A DNA stretch of 42,271 nt from Corynebacterium otitidis ATCC 51513 (GCF_000296405.1 NZ_JH815193.1:505090-547360), one strand, 5' to 3'; shown: positions 1 to 8,845, counted from the first letter of the stretch. Notes: generated by a model from the letters alone, not told the origin. Numbers and translations are program-made.

Positions 1-72
1 CCGCAACGCGCCGCCGCCGCGCCGGGGCGTGCCGGCGGGCGTGGCCTCGGGGTTTCCGCGGCGGGCGCGCCG

Positions 73-78
73 CATAAT
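73..78 (+). promoter_or_regulatory. possible -10 element for betBA
   Basis: CATAAT (5 of 6 matches to TATAAT) lies in the only AT-rich patch upstream of betB, about 95 nt before its start. No convincing -35 hexamer is seen at 16-18 nt. Inference only. Confidence 0.3.
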
Positions 79-172
79 TATCCTGGGTTCCACCAGGCGG
101 GCGCCCGACAACGGGCGCGCGGTGCCCCGGGCGCCCGCGAGCAGACGCGCGAAAGGATGGGACGAGACACCT

Positions 173-1663
173 ATGGCGGATAATCCCGCGAGCCTCTTCA
201 TCGACGGGAGCTGGGTCCCGGCGGCCTCCGGGGCGACGCGCACGATCACCTGCCCGGCCGACGGCACGACCGTCGACGTCGTCTCCGAGGGCGGCGAGGA
301 GGACACCCGGGCCGCGATCAAGGCAGCACGCGCCGCCTTCGAGCGCGGCGAGTGGCGCCGCACCCCCGCGGCCCAGCGCGGCGACCTCCTCTTGGAGGTC
401 TCCAAGCAGCTCAAGGAGCGCAAGGACGAGTTCGCCCGCGCCGAGGCCCTCGACACGGGCAAGCGCCTCGTCGAGGCCGAGGGCGACATGGACGACATCG
501 CCAACTGCTTCAGCTACTTCGGCAAGATCGCCGACCAGAACCCCGGCCGCCTCGTCGACGCCGGCGACGACACGGTCATCAGCCGCGTCGTCCACGAGCC
601 GGTCGGCGTGTGCGGGCTCATCACCCCGTGGAACTTCCCGCTTCTGCAGGCCTCGTGGAAGATCGCTCCCGCGCTCGCGGCGGGCAACACGTTCGTCCTC
701 AAGCCCGCGGAGCTCACCCCGCACACCGCGATCCTCATCGTCGACGTGCTTGACAAGCTCGGCCTGCCCAAGGGCGTGGCGAACCTCGTGCTCGGCGCGG
801 GCGCGACCGCCGGGGCGCCGCTGTCCTCCGACCCGGACGTCGACCTGGTGAGCTTCACCGGGGGATTGAAGACCGGCCGGGCGATCGCCACCGCCGCCGC
901 GCCCGGCATCAAGCGCGTCGCCTTGGAGCTCGGGGGCAAGAACCCCAACGTCGTGTTCGCGGACGCGGACCTTGACGCGGCGCTCGACAACGCGCTCAAC
1001 GCGGGCTTCATGGACTCCGGGCTCGTGTGCTCCGCGGGCACCCGCCTCATCGTCGAGGAGTCCATCGCCGAGGACTTCGTCGACCGCCTCGTCGAGCGCG
1101 CCCGCGGCATCGTCATGGGCGGGCCCTTCGACAAGGACGCCGAGACCGGCCCGCTCATCTCCAAGGAGCACCGCGAGAAGGTCACCGACTACGTCAAGCG
1201 CGGCATCGAGGCCGGCGCCCGGCTGCGCTGCGGCGGCGACTGGGGCGGCCCGGAGCACCGCGACGGCCACTTCTACTCCCCCACGGTCCTCGACCGCTGC
1301 GAGCGGGACAACCCCGCGGTCGTCGAGGAGGGCTTCGGCCCCGTCATCACCGTCGAGACCTTCGCCACCGAAAACGAGGCCGTCGAGATCGCGAACCACA
1401 CCGACTACGGGCTCGCCGGGGCGGTGTGGACCTCGAACTCGGGCACCGCGAACCGGGTGTCGCGGGCGCTGCGCCACGGCACGGTGTGGATCAACGACTA
1501 CCACCCCTACGTGCCGCAGGCCGAGTGGGGCGGCTTCGGGAACTCCGGGATCGGCCGGGAGCTCGGCCCCACGGGCCTGGAAGAGTACCAGGAGGCCAAG
1601 CACATCTACGAGAACACCGAGCCCGCGGTCACCGGCTGGTTCCCCGACAAGACCCAAAGCTAG
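173..1663 (+). CDS. betB: betaine-aldehyde dehydrogenase family protein (BetB)
   Basis: NAD(P)-dependent aldehyde dehydrogenase of 496 residues, the usual length. It is expected to oxidise betaine aldehyde to glycine betaine in the cytoplasm, the second step of osmoprotectant synthesis from choline. Visible motifs are TPWNFP (N154, oxyanion), LKPAE (about 176-180), the FTGG nucleotide loop, LELGGKNP with general base E252, and the nucleophile region with C286 in GLVCSAGTR. The start at 173 is chosen because family homology begins here and GAAAGGA lies upstream (about 15 nt, rather far). The frame stays open back to position 29, but the extra 48 residues are Arg/Pro-rich and unlike the family. 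The neighbour is betA, 101 nt downstream. The aldehyde specificity comes from that neighbour; family membership is certain. Confidence 0.9.
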   Translation: MADNPASLFIDGSWVPAASGATRTITCPADGTTVDVVSEGGEEDTRAAIKAARAAFERGEWRRTPAAQRGDLLLEVSKQLKERKDEFARAEALDTGKRLVEAEGDMDDIANCFSYFGKIADQNPGRLVDAGDDTVISRVVHEPVGVCGLITPWNFPLLQASWKIAPALAAGNTFVLKPAELTPHTAILIVDVLDKLGLPKGVANLVLGAGATAGAPLSSDPDVDLVSFTGGLKTGRAIATAAAPGIKRVALELGGKNPNVVFADADLDAALDNALNAGFMDSGLVCSAGTRLIVEESIAEDFVDRLVERARGIVMGGPFDKDAETGPLISKEHREKVTDYVKRGIEAGARLRCGGDWGGPEHRDGHFYSPTVLDRCERDNPAVVEEGFGPVITVETFATENEAVEIANHTDYGLAGAVWTSNSGTANRVSRALRHGTVWINDYHPYVPQAEWGGFGNSGIGRELGPTGLEEYQEAKHIYENTEPAVTGWFPDKTQS

Positions 1664-1681
1664 CCGGCCCCACCCGCCTGC

Positions 1682-1710
1682 CCTGGCCGGGGCATGCTCC
1701 CCCGGCCAGG
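1682..1710 (+). other. perfect stem-loop in the betB-betA spacer
   Basis: Two perfect 11-nt arms (1682-1692 and 1700-1710, CCTGGCCGGGG and its complement) flank a 7-nt loop. No T-run follows, so it is not a classical terminator. It may stabilise the betB transcript end or partly attenuate betA; this is inference. Confidence 0.6.
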
Positions 1711-1764
1711 CCCAGGAATCCACCTCCACCACCACAGCGAAGAAAGGCGCGACCGAAAAAAGCT

Positions 1765-3369
1765 ATGCCGTATTCCACCGACCCGAAGGCCAACAAGTCC
1801 ACCCTGCCCGACCCGCCGCGCGAGGATTACGACTACATCATCGTCGGCGGCGGCTCGTCCGGCGCGGCGCTCGCCGCGCGCCTCAGCGAGAACCCTGAGA
1901 CCACCGTCGCGCTGGTCGAGGCCGGCCCGCACGACAAGGACCTCGACGAGGTCCTCGACCTCGAGCGCTGGCCGGAGCTCCTCGAGTCCGGCCTCGACTG
2001 GGACTACCCCGTCGAGCCGCAGGAAAACGGCAACTCGTTCATGCGCCACGCCCGCGCCAAGGTGCTCGGCGGGTGCTCCTCGCACAACTCGTGCATCGCC
2101 TTCCACACGCCCGCCGGCGACCTGCGCGAGTGGGTCGAGATGGGCGCTAAGGGCTGGGAGCCCGAGAACGTCCTGCCGCTCCTTAAGCGCCTCGAGACGA
2201 ACTCCCGGCCCGGCGACAACCACGGCCACGACGGCCCCGTCGAGCTCATGGACGTGCCCGAGGACGACCCCGTCGGCGTCGCGATCCTCGACGCCGCCGA
2301 ACAGGCCGGCCTGCCGCGCTCAAAGTTCAACGAGGGCGAGGCCGTCGTCAACGGCGCCGGCTTCTTCCAGGTCAACCGCAAGGCCGACGGGACGCGCGCC
2401 TCGTCGTCGGTGTCCTACCTCCACCCCATCTCCGACCGGGGGAACCTCGACGTGCTCACCGACCGGCAGGTCTCCCGGGTGCTCTTCGACGGCACCCGCG
2501 CAGTCGGCATCGAATACGTGGACAACCCCTTCAACCGCAAGAAACAGCTCCGCGCGAACCGCGAGGTGATCCTCTCCGCGGGCGCGATCGACTCCCCGAA
2601 GCTGTTGTTGCTCTCCGGGATCGGGCCGAAGGAACAGCTCGAGGAGGTCGGCATCGACGTCCTCGTCGACGCCCCCAGCGTGGGCGAGAACCTCCAGGAC
2701 CACCCGGAGGCCGTCATCTCCTGGGAAGCGGCGAAGCCGATGACGCGTCGCTCGACGCAGTGGTGGGAGATCGGCATCTTCGCGCGCCTCGACGGCGATA
2801 AGGACGCCGACCTGCCCGACGTGATGATGCACTACGGCTCCGTGCCCTTCGACATGCACACCGTGCGCCAGGGCTACCCCACCGCCGACGACGCGATCTC
2901 GCTCACCCCGAACATCCCGCACGCGAAGTCGCGCGGCACGGTCAAGCTGCGCAGCGCCGACTACCGCGACAAGCCCAAGGTCGATCCGCGCTACTTCACC
3001 GACGAGGAGGGCTACGACCTCCGTATCGCGGTCGAGGGCATCAAGCTCGCGCGCACGATCATGAACCAGCCCGCCATCGCCGAGTACAAGGGCCGCGAGC
3101 TCTTCCCCGGCGAGGACACCACCACCGACGAGGAGATCGGCGAGTACGTCAAGAAGACCCACAACACCGTCTACCACCCGGTCGGCACGGTGAAGATGGG
3201 CGCGCCCGACGACGAGTCCGCGCCGCTCGACCCGCAGCTGCGAGTCAAGGGCACCGAGGGCCTGCGCGTGGTGGACGCCTCGATCATGCCGCAGATCGTC
3301 GCGGTCAACCCGAACATCACCTGCATGCTCATCGGCGAGAAGGCCGCGGACCTCATCACCCGCGGGTAG
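1765..3369 (+). CDS. betA: choline dehydrogenase-type GMC oxidoreductase (BetA)
   Basis: FAD-dependent GMC oxidoreductase of 534 residues, expected to oxidise choline to betaine aldehyde for BetB. The N-terminal dinucleotide-binding fold has GGGSSG at residues 28-33 and the acidic end of beta-2 at E52. Further motifs are KVLGGCSSHN (FAD loop), SAGAIDSPKLLLLSGIGP (GMC signature 2) and the C-terminal catalytic pair H471 (in YHPVGTVKMG) and an Asn in NPN at 515-517. The start at 1765 follows AGAAAGG at 1741-1747; the frame is open much further upstream only because it overlaps betB. The order betB-betA on one strand suggests one operon. Other GMC alcohol oxidases share the fold, so choline as substrate rests on the BetB neighbour. 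Confidence 0.88.
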   Translation: MPYSTDPKANKSTLPDPPREDYDYIIVGGGSSGAALAARLSENPETTVALVEAGPHDKDLDEVLDLERWPELLESGLDWDYPVEPQENGNSFMRHARAKVLGGCSSHNSCIAFHTPAGDLREWVEMGAKGWEPENVLPLLKRLETNSRPGDNHGHDGPVELMDVPEDDPVGVAILDAAEQAGLPRSKFNEGEAVVNGAGFFQVNRKADGTRASSSVSYLHPISDRGNLDVLTDRQVSRVLFDGTRAVGIEYVDNPFNRKKQLRANREVILSAGAIDSPKLLLLSGIGPKEQLEEVGIDVLVDAPSVGENLQDHPEAVISWEAAKPMTRRSTQWWEIGIFARLDGDKDADLPDVMMHYGSVPFDMHTVRQGYPTADDAISLTPNIPHAKSRGTVKLRSADYRDKPKVDPRYFTDEEGYDLRIAVEGIKLARTIMNQPAIAEYKGRELFPGEDTTTDEEIGEYVKKTHNTVYHPVGTVKMGAPDDESAPLDPQLRVKGTEGLRVVDASIMPQIVAVNPNITCMLIGEKAADLITRG

Positions 3370-4201
3370 CTCACCGCCACCGGCGCAGACTCGCGCTGAT
3401 CCACGCCCGACGTCCCGCTTTCTATGCCGGGCGCCGGGGCGGTCGCACCCTCTGTCCCGGTGAACCGCCACCAGCCACCCGTACCCCCGGCGGCATCAGG
3501 CCTTTGGGTAGTGGCCATGTCACCGCCGGTGGAACGGTGCGCAAGCCGCCAGGTAAAGAAGGGAATTCCCCCGCGCCACCATCGAGGTTCTCATGCTTGT
3601 TCGCGGGAACGGTGATCTCCCGACCGGCAGGAATGAGGCCGATCAATCGTGTGGCACGGAGTTCCCTCCTCAACCGGGCACGACGCACCTGCTCTGCGCC
3701 GTGCCATATCCCCTAAAACACGACTGTACCGATCACTATCACTATCGTGTCCTACGAAGCGCGGCTTCCCGGGCTATAGTCCACATCCGCCCACGAGAAG
3801 AGCCAGCGTGGGAGCATACCGGCGATTCGGCACGATGCGCGAAAAACTCTCCCGGCGAGACCATCGTGTGCGGGAGCTGCCCCTGCGATGAGACGTGATT
3901 TAGTCCCCGCAGCTCCGAAGAGGCACGAACGACGCTTCACTAATGACCCCTTCGCTCAGGTTCACGCCACACAACCACCACGACTCACATGCCACGCGCT
4001 TCGGTAAGAAAACGGTCGGGAAACCCTCAGTAAGCTGAAACAGTTCTCCATCACGAACATACGAAGCCGGTCCGCCAGATAACCGCGGCACACTTGTAAG
4101 GCACCATGATGCGCGGGATAGGGCTGACTCTGCCACGTCGCGCCGTGAGCCATGCGTTGTTGACCGTCCCGCAATGAGGCCACCCCATCGGGCAAACGGA
4201 A
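3370..4201. other. gene-free accessory spacer
   Basis: About 830 nt between betA and the terminator of the next gene. Only short ORFs with no recognisable family occur on either strand. Base composition is visibly poorer in G+C than the flanks, especially 3700-4200. Small features are a TATAGT hexamer near 3774, inverted ACACGA/TCGTGT at 3718-3723 and 3745-3750, and an 8-bp inverted repeat at 3873-3880 and 3909-3916 with a 28-nt loop. It may be decayed foreign DNA; no product is supported. Confidence 0.5.
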
Positions 4202-4239
4202 ACGCCCCGTCGGAACAGCTTGCTGTCCCGACGGGGCGT
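4202..4239 (-). terminator. rho-independent terminator of the LAXTG protein gene
   Basis: Perfect 12-bp arms (4202-4213 and 4228-4239) around a 14-nt loop. On the minus strand the stem is followed by GTTTCCGTTTG, a short T-rich tail. It lies 50 nt after the stop of the surface-protein gene. Confidence 0.85.
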
Positions 4240-4288
4240 CAACTACACCGACTTACTCGAGGGGCAATAGGTCTAGTGCGAACACCGA

Positions 4289-5188
4289 TTAGGCGTTGCG
4301 GCGGCGAAGGGCCAGCACACCCAGACCGATCATCAGAGCCACGCCACCGAGGGCAGCAACACCAGCAACGGAGGCGCCGGTGTTAGCAAGGACACCCTGC
4401 TGGTTGCTCGCGGTCCGGGCCGGGGCCGGCGCAGGCTGACCCGACGAGACCTGCTGCACCGGGGCCGAAGCCGAATTCGTGGAAGGCTGCTCGGCCTCCG
4501 GGACCTGCTGCTGGTTCGACTCCTCCGTGGGAGCCTCGGTCTCACCCTTCGGGGAGTTGTCCTCACCCTCGGGAGCCTCGGCCTCACCTTCCGGGGCGTA
4601 CTGACCGCGCAGACTGGGCTCCTCCAGCCCAAGGATCGCGCGATCCAGCTCACCGAGCTCCACCGGCGCGCGGCCCAACAGGTTTTCATCGGAGGACTCG
4701 CCCGGCCCGATCCACGCGATGATGTCAATGTCGTGGGCACCCACGACATCGTTGGGCTTGACACCCCAGTTGATATCGCCGACGATCGCGCCTCCGTTCG
4801 CCCCAAACGACCCGTCACCCCGAGGCCTCAGGTCGTTGATGTCGGCCACGATAGAGCGATGCTCCTTCGCCCTGATCCCCGAGCTGGGTGCGTCCGCGGG
4901 GATAATAGCGAAGGTGACGTTGTCGGAATCAGAAAGCGCCCCCGTGTCCAGACCGCTCCAGGTGAAGCGAATACCCACCTGGCGGTGGTCCACACGCTTC
5001 TCGTCAGGGCCGCTGTTGTTGAGGGCCTCCGCGGCGAGCTTGAAATCGCTGTGCGGGGCCTGCGAGTTGTCTGCGACCGCGTTGTTGTTCTCCTGCGCGA
5101 TAGCCTGCGGCGCCGCGACAGCCAGGCCCGCGAGCGCCACGGCAGAGGCAGCCGCACCCGCGAGCGTCTTCTTGGACAGAGATGCCAT
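4289..5188 (-). CDS. secreted protein with LANTG cell-wall sorting signal
   Basis: 299 residues. The N-terminus is a classical signal peptide (SKK, hydrophobic core, cleavage probably after A31 in AIA-QE). Residues about 35-195 form a soluble domain I do not recognise. Residues about 195-260 are a Pro/Glu/Gln-rich linker with PEGE-like repeats, typical of wall-spanning stalks. The C-terminus is a sorting signal: LANTG at 267-271, a hydrophobic helix, then RRRNA. Alanine replaces the usual proline, and LAXTG is the motif recognised by class E sortases of high-GC Gram-positives. The start at 5188 follows GGGAGGA seven nt upstream; an upstream extension in frame lacks any signal-peptide logic. 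The divergent IS110 element sits directly upstream, so the native promoter may be short or replaced. Function unknown. Confidence 0.85.
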   Translation of the reverse strand: MASLSKKTLAGAAASAVALAGLAVAAPQAIAQENNNAVADNSQAPHSDFKLAAEALNNSGPDEKRVDHRQVGIRFTWSGLDTGALSDSDNVTFAIIPADAPSSGIRAKEHRSIVADINDLRPRGDGSFGANGGAIVGDINWGVKPNDVVGAHDIDIIAWIGPGESSDENLLGRAPVELGELDRAILGLEEPSLRGQYAPEGEAEAPEGEDNSPKGETEAPTEESNQQQVPEAEQPSTNSASAPVQQVSSGQPAPAPARTASNQQGVLANTGASVAGVAALGGVALMIGLGVLALRRRNA

Positions 5189-5339
5189 GTATCCTCCCAA
5201 TACGTTTGGCCGCACCTGAACGCCGGCCGAAAAACATGTGTGGACACTGGGCACGCTACGGTGCCCGTTACCGTGGTTCGCGTCCCGGCCAGCCCAGCTA
5301 GGCTCGGGACCGGTCGCTGGCCTCGGCATGGCTGTCCTG

Positions 5340-5523
5340 CCCTGTCTGAACAATGATCCGGGGGGGTGTTGCCACCGAGGTAGCAAGACGCGCTCGACGG
5401 CCAATAGGGACATGACTCCCGACGAAGATTCGGTGAAGTCTCAACGTAACGTGGATGTCTGCCTGCCGCGTCATGACCAGCGATCTTTCCCCATATTCCG
5501 CTATCGCACCCGAAGAGTGAACC
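5340..5523 (+). ncRNA. candidate IS110 bridge (seek) RNA region
   Basis: Non-coding leader directly before the IS110 transposase. IS110-subgroup elements carry their bridge RNA in this left end. A nested fold is visible: GACAT 5409-5413 with ATGTC 5455-5459; GACT 5414-5417 with AGTC 5437-5440; CCGA 5419-5422 with TCGG 5430-5433. A 14-nt unpaired side (5441-5454) resembles a guide loop. Exact ends and guide assignment cannot be fixed without the element's boundaries. Confidence 0.4.
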
Positions 5524-6744
5524 ATGACCGCGGCCACCTCATTCAAGGTGATCATCGGCCTCGACGTCGGCAAAACAAGCCACCACGCGTGCGCCCTGTC
5601 CGCCGACGGCAGCCGCCGATACTTCGATAAACCCCTACCCCAAGACGAGAGCAAACTCCGAGACCTATTCACCAGCCTCCAAGCCCACGGGCCAGTGCTT
5701 CTCGTCGTCGACCAGCCCAACACCATCGGCGCTCTTCCCGTTGCCGTCGCCCGCGACTGCAGTGTTGCCGTCGCGTACCTTCCCGGCTTAGCGATGCGCA
5801 AAGCCGCCGCCCTGCACCCAGGCACGGCGAAAACCGACAAGCGCGACGCGTTCATCATCGCCGAGACCGCCCGCACCATCCCAGCCACTTTGAGAAAGGT
5901 CGACCACAACGACGAAGCGCTCTCTACCCTCAAAGCGCTCGCCGGGTTCGACGAGGACATCACCCGCGATTGTTCGCGCACCATCAACCGGCTACGCAGC
6001 GCCCTGCTCCAGATCCACCCAGCCTTAGAACGTGTCTTCGCGGGCGGGACGATCACCCGTAGTGCCGTTCTTGACCTGCTGGAACACTACGGCGGACCCA
6101 CCAAGCTGCGGGCGGCAGGCAAGAGTCGTGTCACCGCTTGGATCAACCGGCGCTGCCGAGGCGACCACACCGATCTCGTCGCGGCTATCTTCCACGCATT
6201 AGACCAACAGACCGTCGTAGTGCCCGGAACCAGCGCCATCGAACGCACGATCCCGCTGCTCGCCTCCAACATCAAAATGTTCAAAAAACAGCGCGACCTG
6301 ATCGCCGCCGAGGTCAACGAGGTGGTCGATGCCCTCCCTCTTTATGAAATCTTGACATCCATCCCCGGGGTGGGTGTGGGGATCGCTACCTCGATCCTGA
6401 TGGCCGTAGGCGACTGCTCTGACTTCCCCGATGCGGCACATCTAGCCTCCTATGCCGGCATCGCGCCCACGACTCGAAGATCGGGAACATCGATCAGAGG
6501 AGAGCACCCGTCCCGGGCCGGGAATAAGCGCTTGAAGAACGCGCTGTTTCGATCGGCCTGGATATCCACTAACTGCCACGAAGCCTCACGCGACTACTAC
6601 CAGCGGAAACGACGCGAGGGTAAACGCCACAACGCGGCGGTGATGTGCCTGGCACGTCGTCGGTGCAACATGATCTACGCGATGCTGACCAGGAAAGAGT
6701 TCTTCCGAGACGAACCACGAACACCCATCCTGGCGGCCGCCTAG
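5524..6744 (+). CDS. IS110-family transposase
   Basis: 406-residue recombinase, intact. The N-terminal RuvC-like domain (DEDD_Tnp_IS110) shows D14 in IIGLDVGKT, D63 in VVDQPN (the place of the usual Glu), then D105 and D108 in KTDKRDA. A coiled linker is followed by the C-terminal Transposase_20 domain with IPGVGVGIATSIL (about 280-292), SYAGIAP and S320/S323 in SGTS, where the nucleophilic serine of this family lies. Known IS110 enzymes make a circular intermediate and insert it site-specifically using a bridge RNA. The ATG at 5524 fits the family N-terminus; no strong ribosome-binding site is seen. It is divergent from the surface-protein gene. Acts on DNA in the cytoplasm. Confidence 0.93.
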   Translation: MTAATSFKVIIGLDVGKTSHHACALSADGSRRYFDKPLPQDESKLRDLFTSLQAHGPVLLVVDQPNTIGALPVAVARDCSVAVAYLPGLAMRKAAALHPGTAKTDKRDAFIIAETARTIPATLRKVDHNDEALSTLKALAGFDEDITRDCSRTINRLRSALLQIHPALERVFAGGTITRSAVLDLLEHYGGPTKLRAAGKSRVTAWINRRCRGDHTDLVAAIFHALDQQTVVVPGTSAIERTIPLLASNIKMFKKQRDLIAAEVNEVVDALPLYEILTSIPGVGVGIATSILMAVGDCSDFPDAAHLASYAGIAPTTRRSGTSIRGEHPSRAGNKRLKNALFRSAWISTNCHEASRDYYQRKRREGKRHNAAVMCLARRRCNMIYAMLTRKEFFRDEPRTPILAAA

Positions 6745-6870
6745 CACAACAGACCTGGCACGACGCTTGCACACACAGCCATGCAGGCGCCGCGATCAAG
6801 TGCGCCCGGATCCGGGGCTACGCCCGGTAGCCCATCCGTAGCCGGGCGTCTGCTACAGCTTGACACCAGA

Positions 6871-7096
6871 CATAGGGACACCCCCCACCGAAGCCGTGCC
6901 CGAGAGTTTTCTGGGCTTCATCGCGAGACTGGATGCTCGCCCTGTTATCGCTCCGAGCCACCGGCGCGCGGCAGAAACACGCGAAATCGTCGGTAGGCAC
7001 AGCGGGCAATACTCGGCTGCAAAGCACGCCTCACAGCCAGCCTGGATGCGGGGACGCAATGCTTGGCTAGTTTCAGTCCTCCACATCGGGACACCC
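6871..7096. repeat. direct repeat CATMGGGACACCC, two copies
   Basis: CATAGGGACACCC at 6871-6883 and CATCGGGACACCC at 7084-7096, same orientation, 213 nt apart, 12 of 13 identical. Each resembles an IS end, but no transposase remnant is recognised between them. Weak evidence. Confidence 0.3.
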
Positions 7097-7365
7097 GTGC
7101 CGCTTCTTTTGTGCTCGTCAGAGGCTCCGCTCCGCCGCATCATATCTTCGAGGCTCGCGAGCGACTGCCGGCTCGGGTTGTTCGCGACCCGCCGCTGTGG
7201 CTACCAGCCCGATGCCCCGTATCCCTCTGGGACTATCCTACAATCCGATCAGGCTCATGCACGGCCGTCGTCGCGCGAACCGCCATCTGCGCAAGAGCCT
7301 GACAAACTCCGTCACGTCGAAGCACCGCCCTAGACCTGAGCGGCGGACCCCATCGAAAACGCCAC

Positions 7366-7383
7366 CGACGGGCATGCCCGTCG
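7366..7383. repeat. 18-bp perfect palindrome
   Basis: CGACGGGCA and its exact complement abut with no spacer at 7366-7383. It lies in a gene-free stretch and has no T-run. It could be an operator or recombination site; no function can be assigned. Confidence 0.45.
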
Positions 7384-7649
7384 CCCCGCCGGCTGGAATC
7401 GACGTCGGTGGTCTCATGCGCTCATGACCAACCGCATCCCGGCGTGCTCGGCCAACCGGACCCGCGCGAGGCGACGGCCCACACATGAGCGCGCCCGTGG
7501 CACTTCGGCCCCGAACGCACACGTCGCCCGCGTGCGACGAGGGAAACGTGGATACGATGCGAGCGCTCGTAGTATCGTCGCTGGCCCGTGGTTCCCGAGC
7601 ACTGACGGCTCAACCTCGCTACCCGCGCGGGCTGGCTGCTAAAGGCGTG

Positions 7650-8324
7650 CTAGGCCGGCTCGGCGACACCTCGGCGCAGCGGGGAGGTCTCCATCGCCGC
7701 GGGCAGCATCCACCCCTTCCAGAACGCCGCGATCGCGATCGCGGCGCCCACCGTCGGGGCGATGAGCATCCCGGTGTACTCGTAGCCGAGACCGTAGAAG
7801 ACGACCATGATCGCCGCAGAGATGATCCCCGGTACCGCGTAGAGCGGGCTCTTGCCGAAGATGAACGGGGTGCGCCCGGCCACCGCGTCGCGGGCCATGC
7901 CCCCGCCGCAGGCGGTGAGCAGCCCGAGGAAGATGCACGACAGCGGCGGCATCCCGAACTGGAGCGCGCGCCGCGCGCCGATGGTGGCCCACAGCCCGAG
8001 GATCACGCAGTCGGAGTGCGACTTGAAGAGCTGAAACTTGTGGCCCTGCGGGTGAAAGAAGTAGACGAACAGCACCCCGACCAGCGAGGCGACGAAGTAG
8101 CGCCAGTCGTGGATCGCGACAGCCGTGCCCCGGTCGAGGAGCATGTCGCGCATCATCCCGCCGCCCAGGCCGGAGAGCATCCCGAGGATGATGTAGCCGA
8201 TGATGTCGAAGCCGCGGCGCCTGGCGATCTCCCCGCCGAGGAGCCCGTTGAGGGCGACCCCGAAGAGGTCGAGGACGAGATAGACGAACTCGATGCCCGA
8301 CGTGACGTCGTGCAGGTCGATCAT
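7650..8324 (-). CDS. TRIC/UPF0126 family cation channel, copy 1
   Basis: 224-residue membrane protein of the bacterial trimeric intracellular cation channel family (UPF0126). Two repeated halves are visible: LDLFGVALNGLLGGEIARRRGFDIIGYIILGMLSGLGGG-type with GGGMMRD, and a second half with GGGMARD, each followed by further membrane helices. The paired glycine-rich motifs line the pore in known TRIC structures. It is expected in the plasma membrane, moving K+ or Na+. The ATG at 8324 is chosen because AAGGAG lies 11 nt upstream; a GTG at 8336 overlaps that site and is less likely. It ends with PEPA-like residues and no tail. A second, related copy lies at 9712-10554, so the pair may be diverged paralogues. 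Confidence 0.88.
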   Translation of the reverse strand: MIDLHDVTSGIEFVYLVLDLFGVALNGLLGGEIARRRGFDIIGYIILGMLSGLGGGMMRDMLLDRGTAVAIHDWRYFVASLVGVLFVYFFHPQGHKFQLFKSHSDCVILGLWATIGARRALQFGMPPLSCIFLGLLTACGGGMARDAVAGRTPFIFGKSPLYAVPGIISAAIMVVFYGLGYEYTGMLIAPTVGAAIAIAAFWKGWMLPAAMETSPLRRGVAEPA

Positions 8325-8845
8325 GGCCCGACGCACTCCTTATCGCTCACCGCGGACGAGTATTCCCCGTTATCCGGCCTTAGGCTACCAGCCGGCGGGT
8401 TTTTCACCGCGCTGAACGATTCGTTTGCGATCACATTCACTCTATTAGCGCTGTGGATCTCCACTCACAGAAGAGCGGAACGCTCAACATATCACTTGGC
8501 GGGGCTAATATCCCCGCGCCACCGAGAGGTCTGAGCTTCCCCGGCGCACCGACGCAAACGTCCTGACCAGGAGCAACAACGATATCCACGGTGGTTGGGT
8601 GCCGACGACCGAGCCCGAGCCTGGCCTCCCCCTCGGCCGCGGCCGTCGGCCCAAATTCACTTTTTGTTTACTAATCTCGCCTCACGCCACTGAAATCCGG
8701 GAGGGATCTACCCGCCGCGCCATTTCTCCTTCAATTTCCCGAAATACGGTCAATAAATGCCCGCCTGTTGGGACGAGAACCACGACCGGCGAGCCGCCGC
8801 GCGACGCGCCAGCGCCGGCGGTCGCGGCCGCGCGCCATGCCGGCG
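8325..8845. other. upstream region of TRIC copy 1, no gene
   Basis: About 520 nt, relatively AT-rich at 8650-8760. A hairpin GCGGGG/CCCCGC with 7-nt loop lies at 8499-8517, and CCGGC/GCCGG followed by GGGTTTTT near 8376-8405 could stop plus-strand transcription, though no plus-strand gene precedes it. A glycine-riboswitch pattern was looked for and not found. No coding sequence is supported. Confidence 0.4.

Larger units (their letters stand above)
5340..6790 (+). mobile_element. IS110-family insertion sequence, ends approximate
   Basis: One IS110 transposase gene with a long structured 5' non-coding end and a short 3' end. IS110 elements have no terminal inverted repeats and leave no target duplication, so the outer limits (somewhere in 5300-5400 and 6750-6800) cannot be read from one copy. 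The transposase frame is intact, so the element may be active. Confidence 0.6.
6745..7649. other. gene-free spacer after the IS element
   Basis: About 900 nt with no recognisable gene. Short frames on both strands lack family similarity and plausible starts. The G+C content is lower than in core regions. It contains the direct repeat at 6871/7084 and the palindrome at 7366 listed separately. It probably contains remnants of earlier insertions. Confidence 0.5.

Noticed and set aside
3900..4242. overlapping minus-strand frames of 63-78 codons after betA
   Set aside because: Three frames overlap, none has a ribosome-binding site or known family, and no transposase motif is seen; treated as non-coding.
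8325..8600. glycine riboswitch upstream of TRIC copy 1
   Set aside because: The family is sometimes controlled by one, but the conserved GGAGAG and CACCGAAGG elements are not present.
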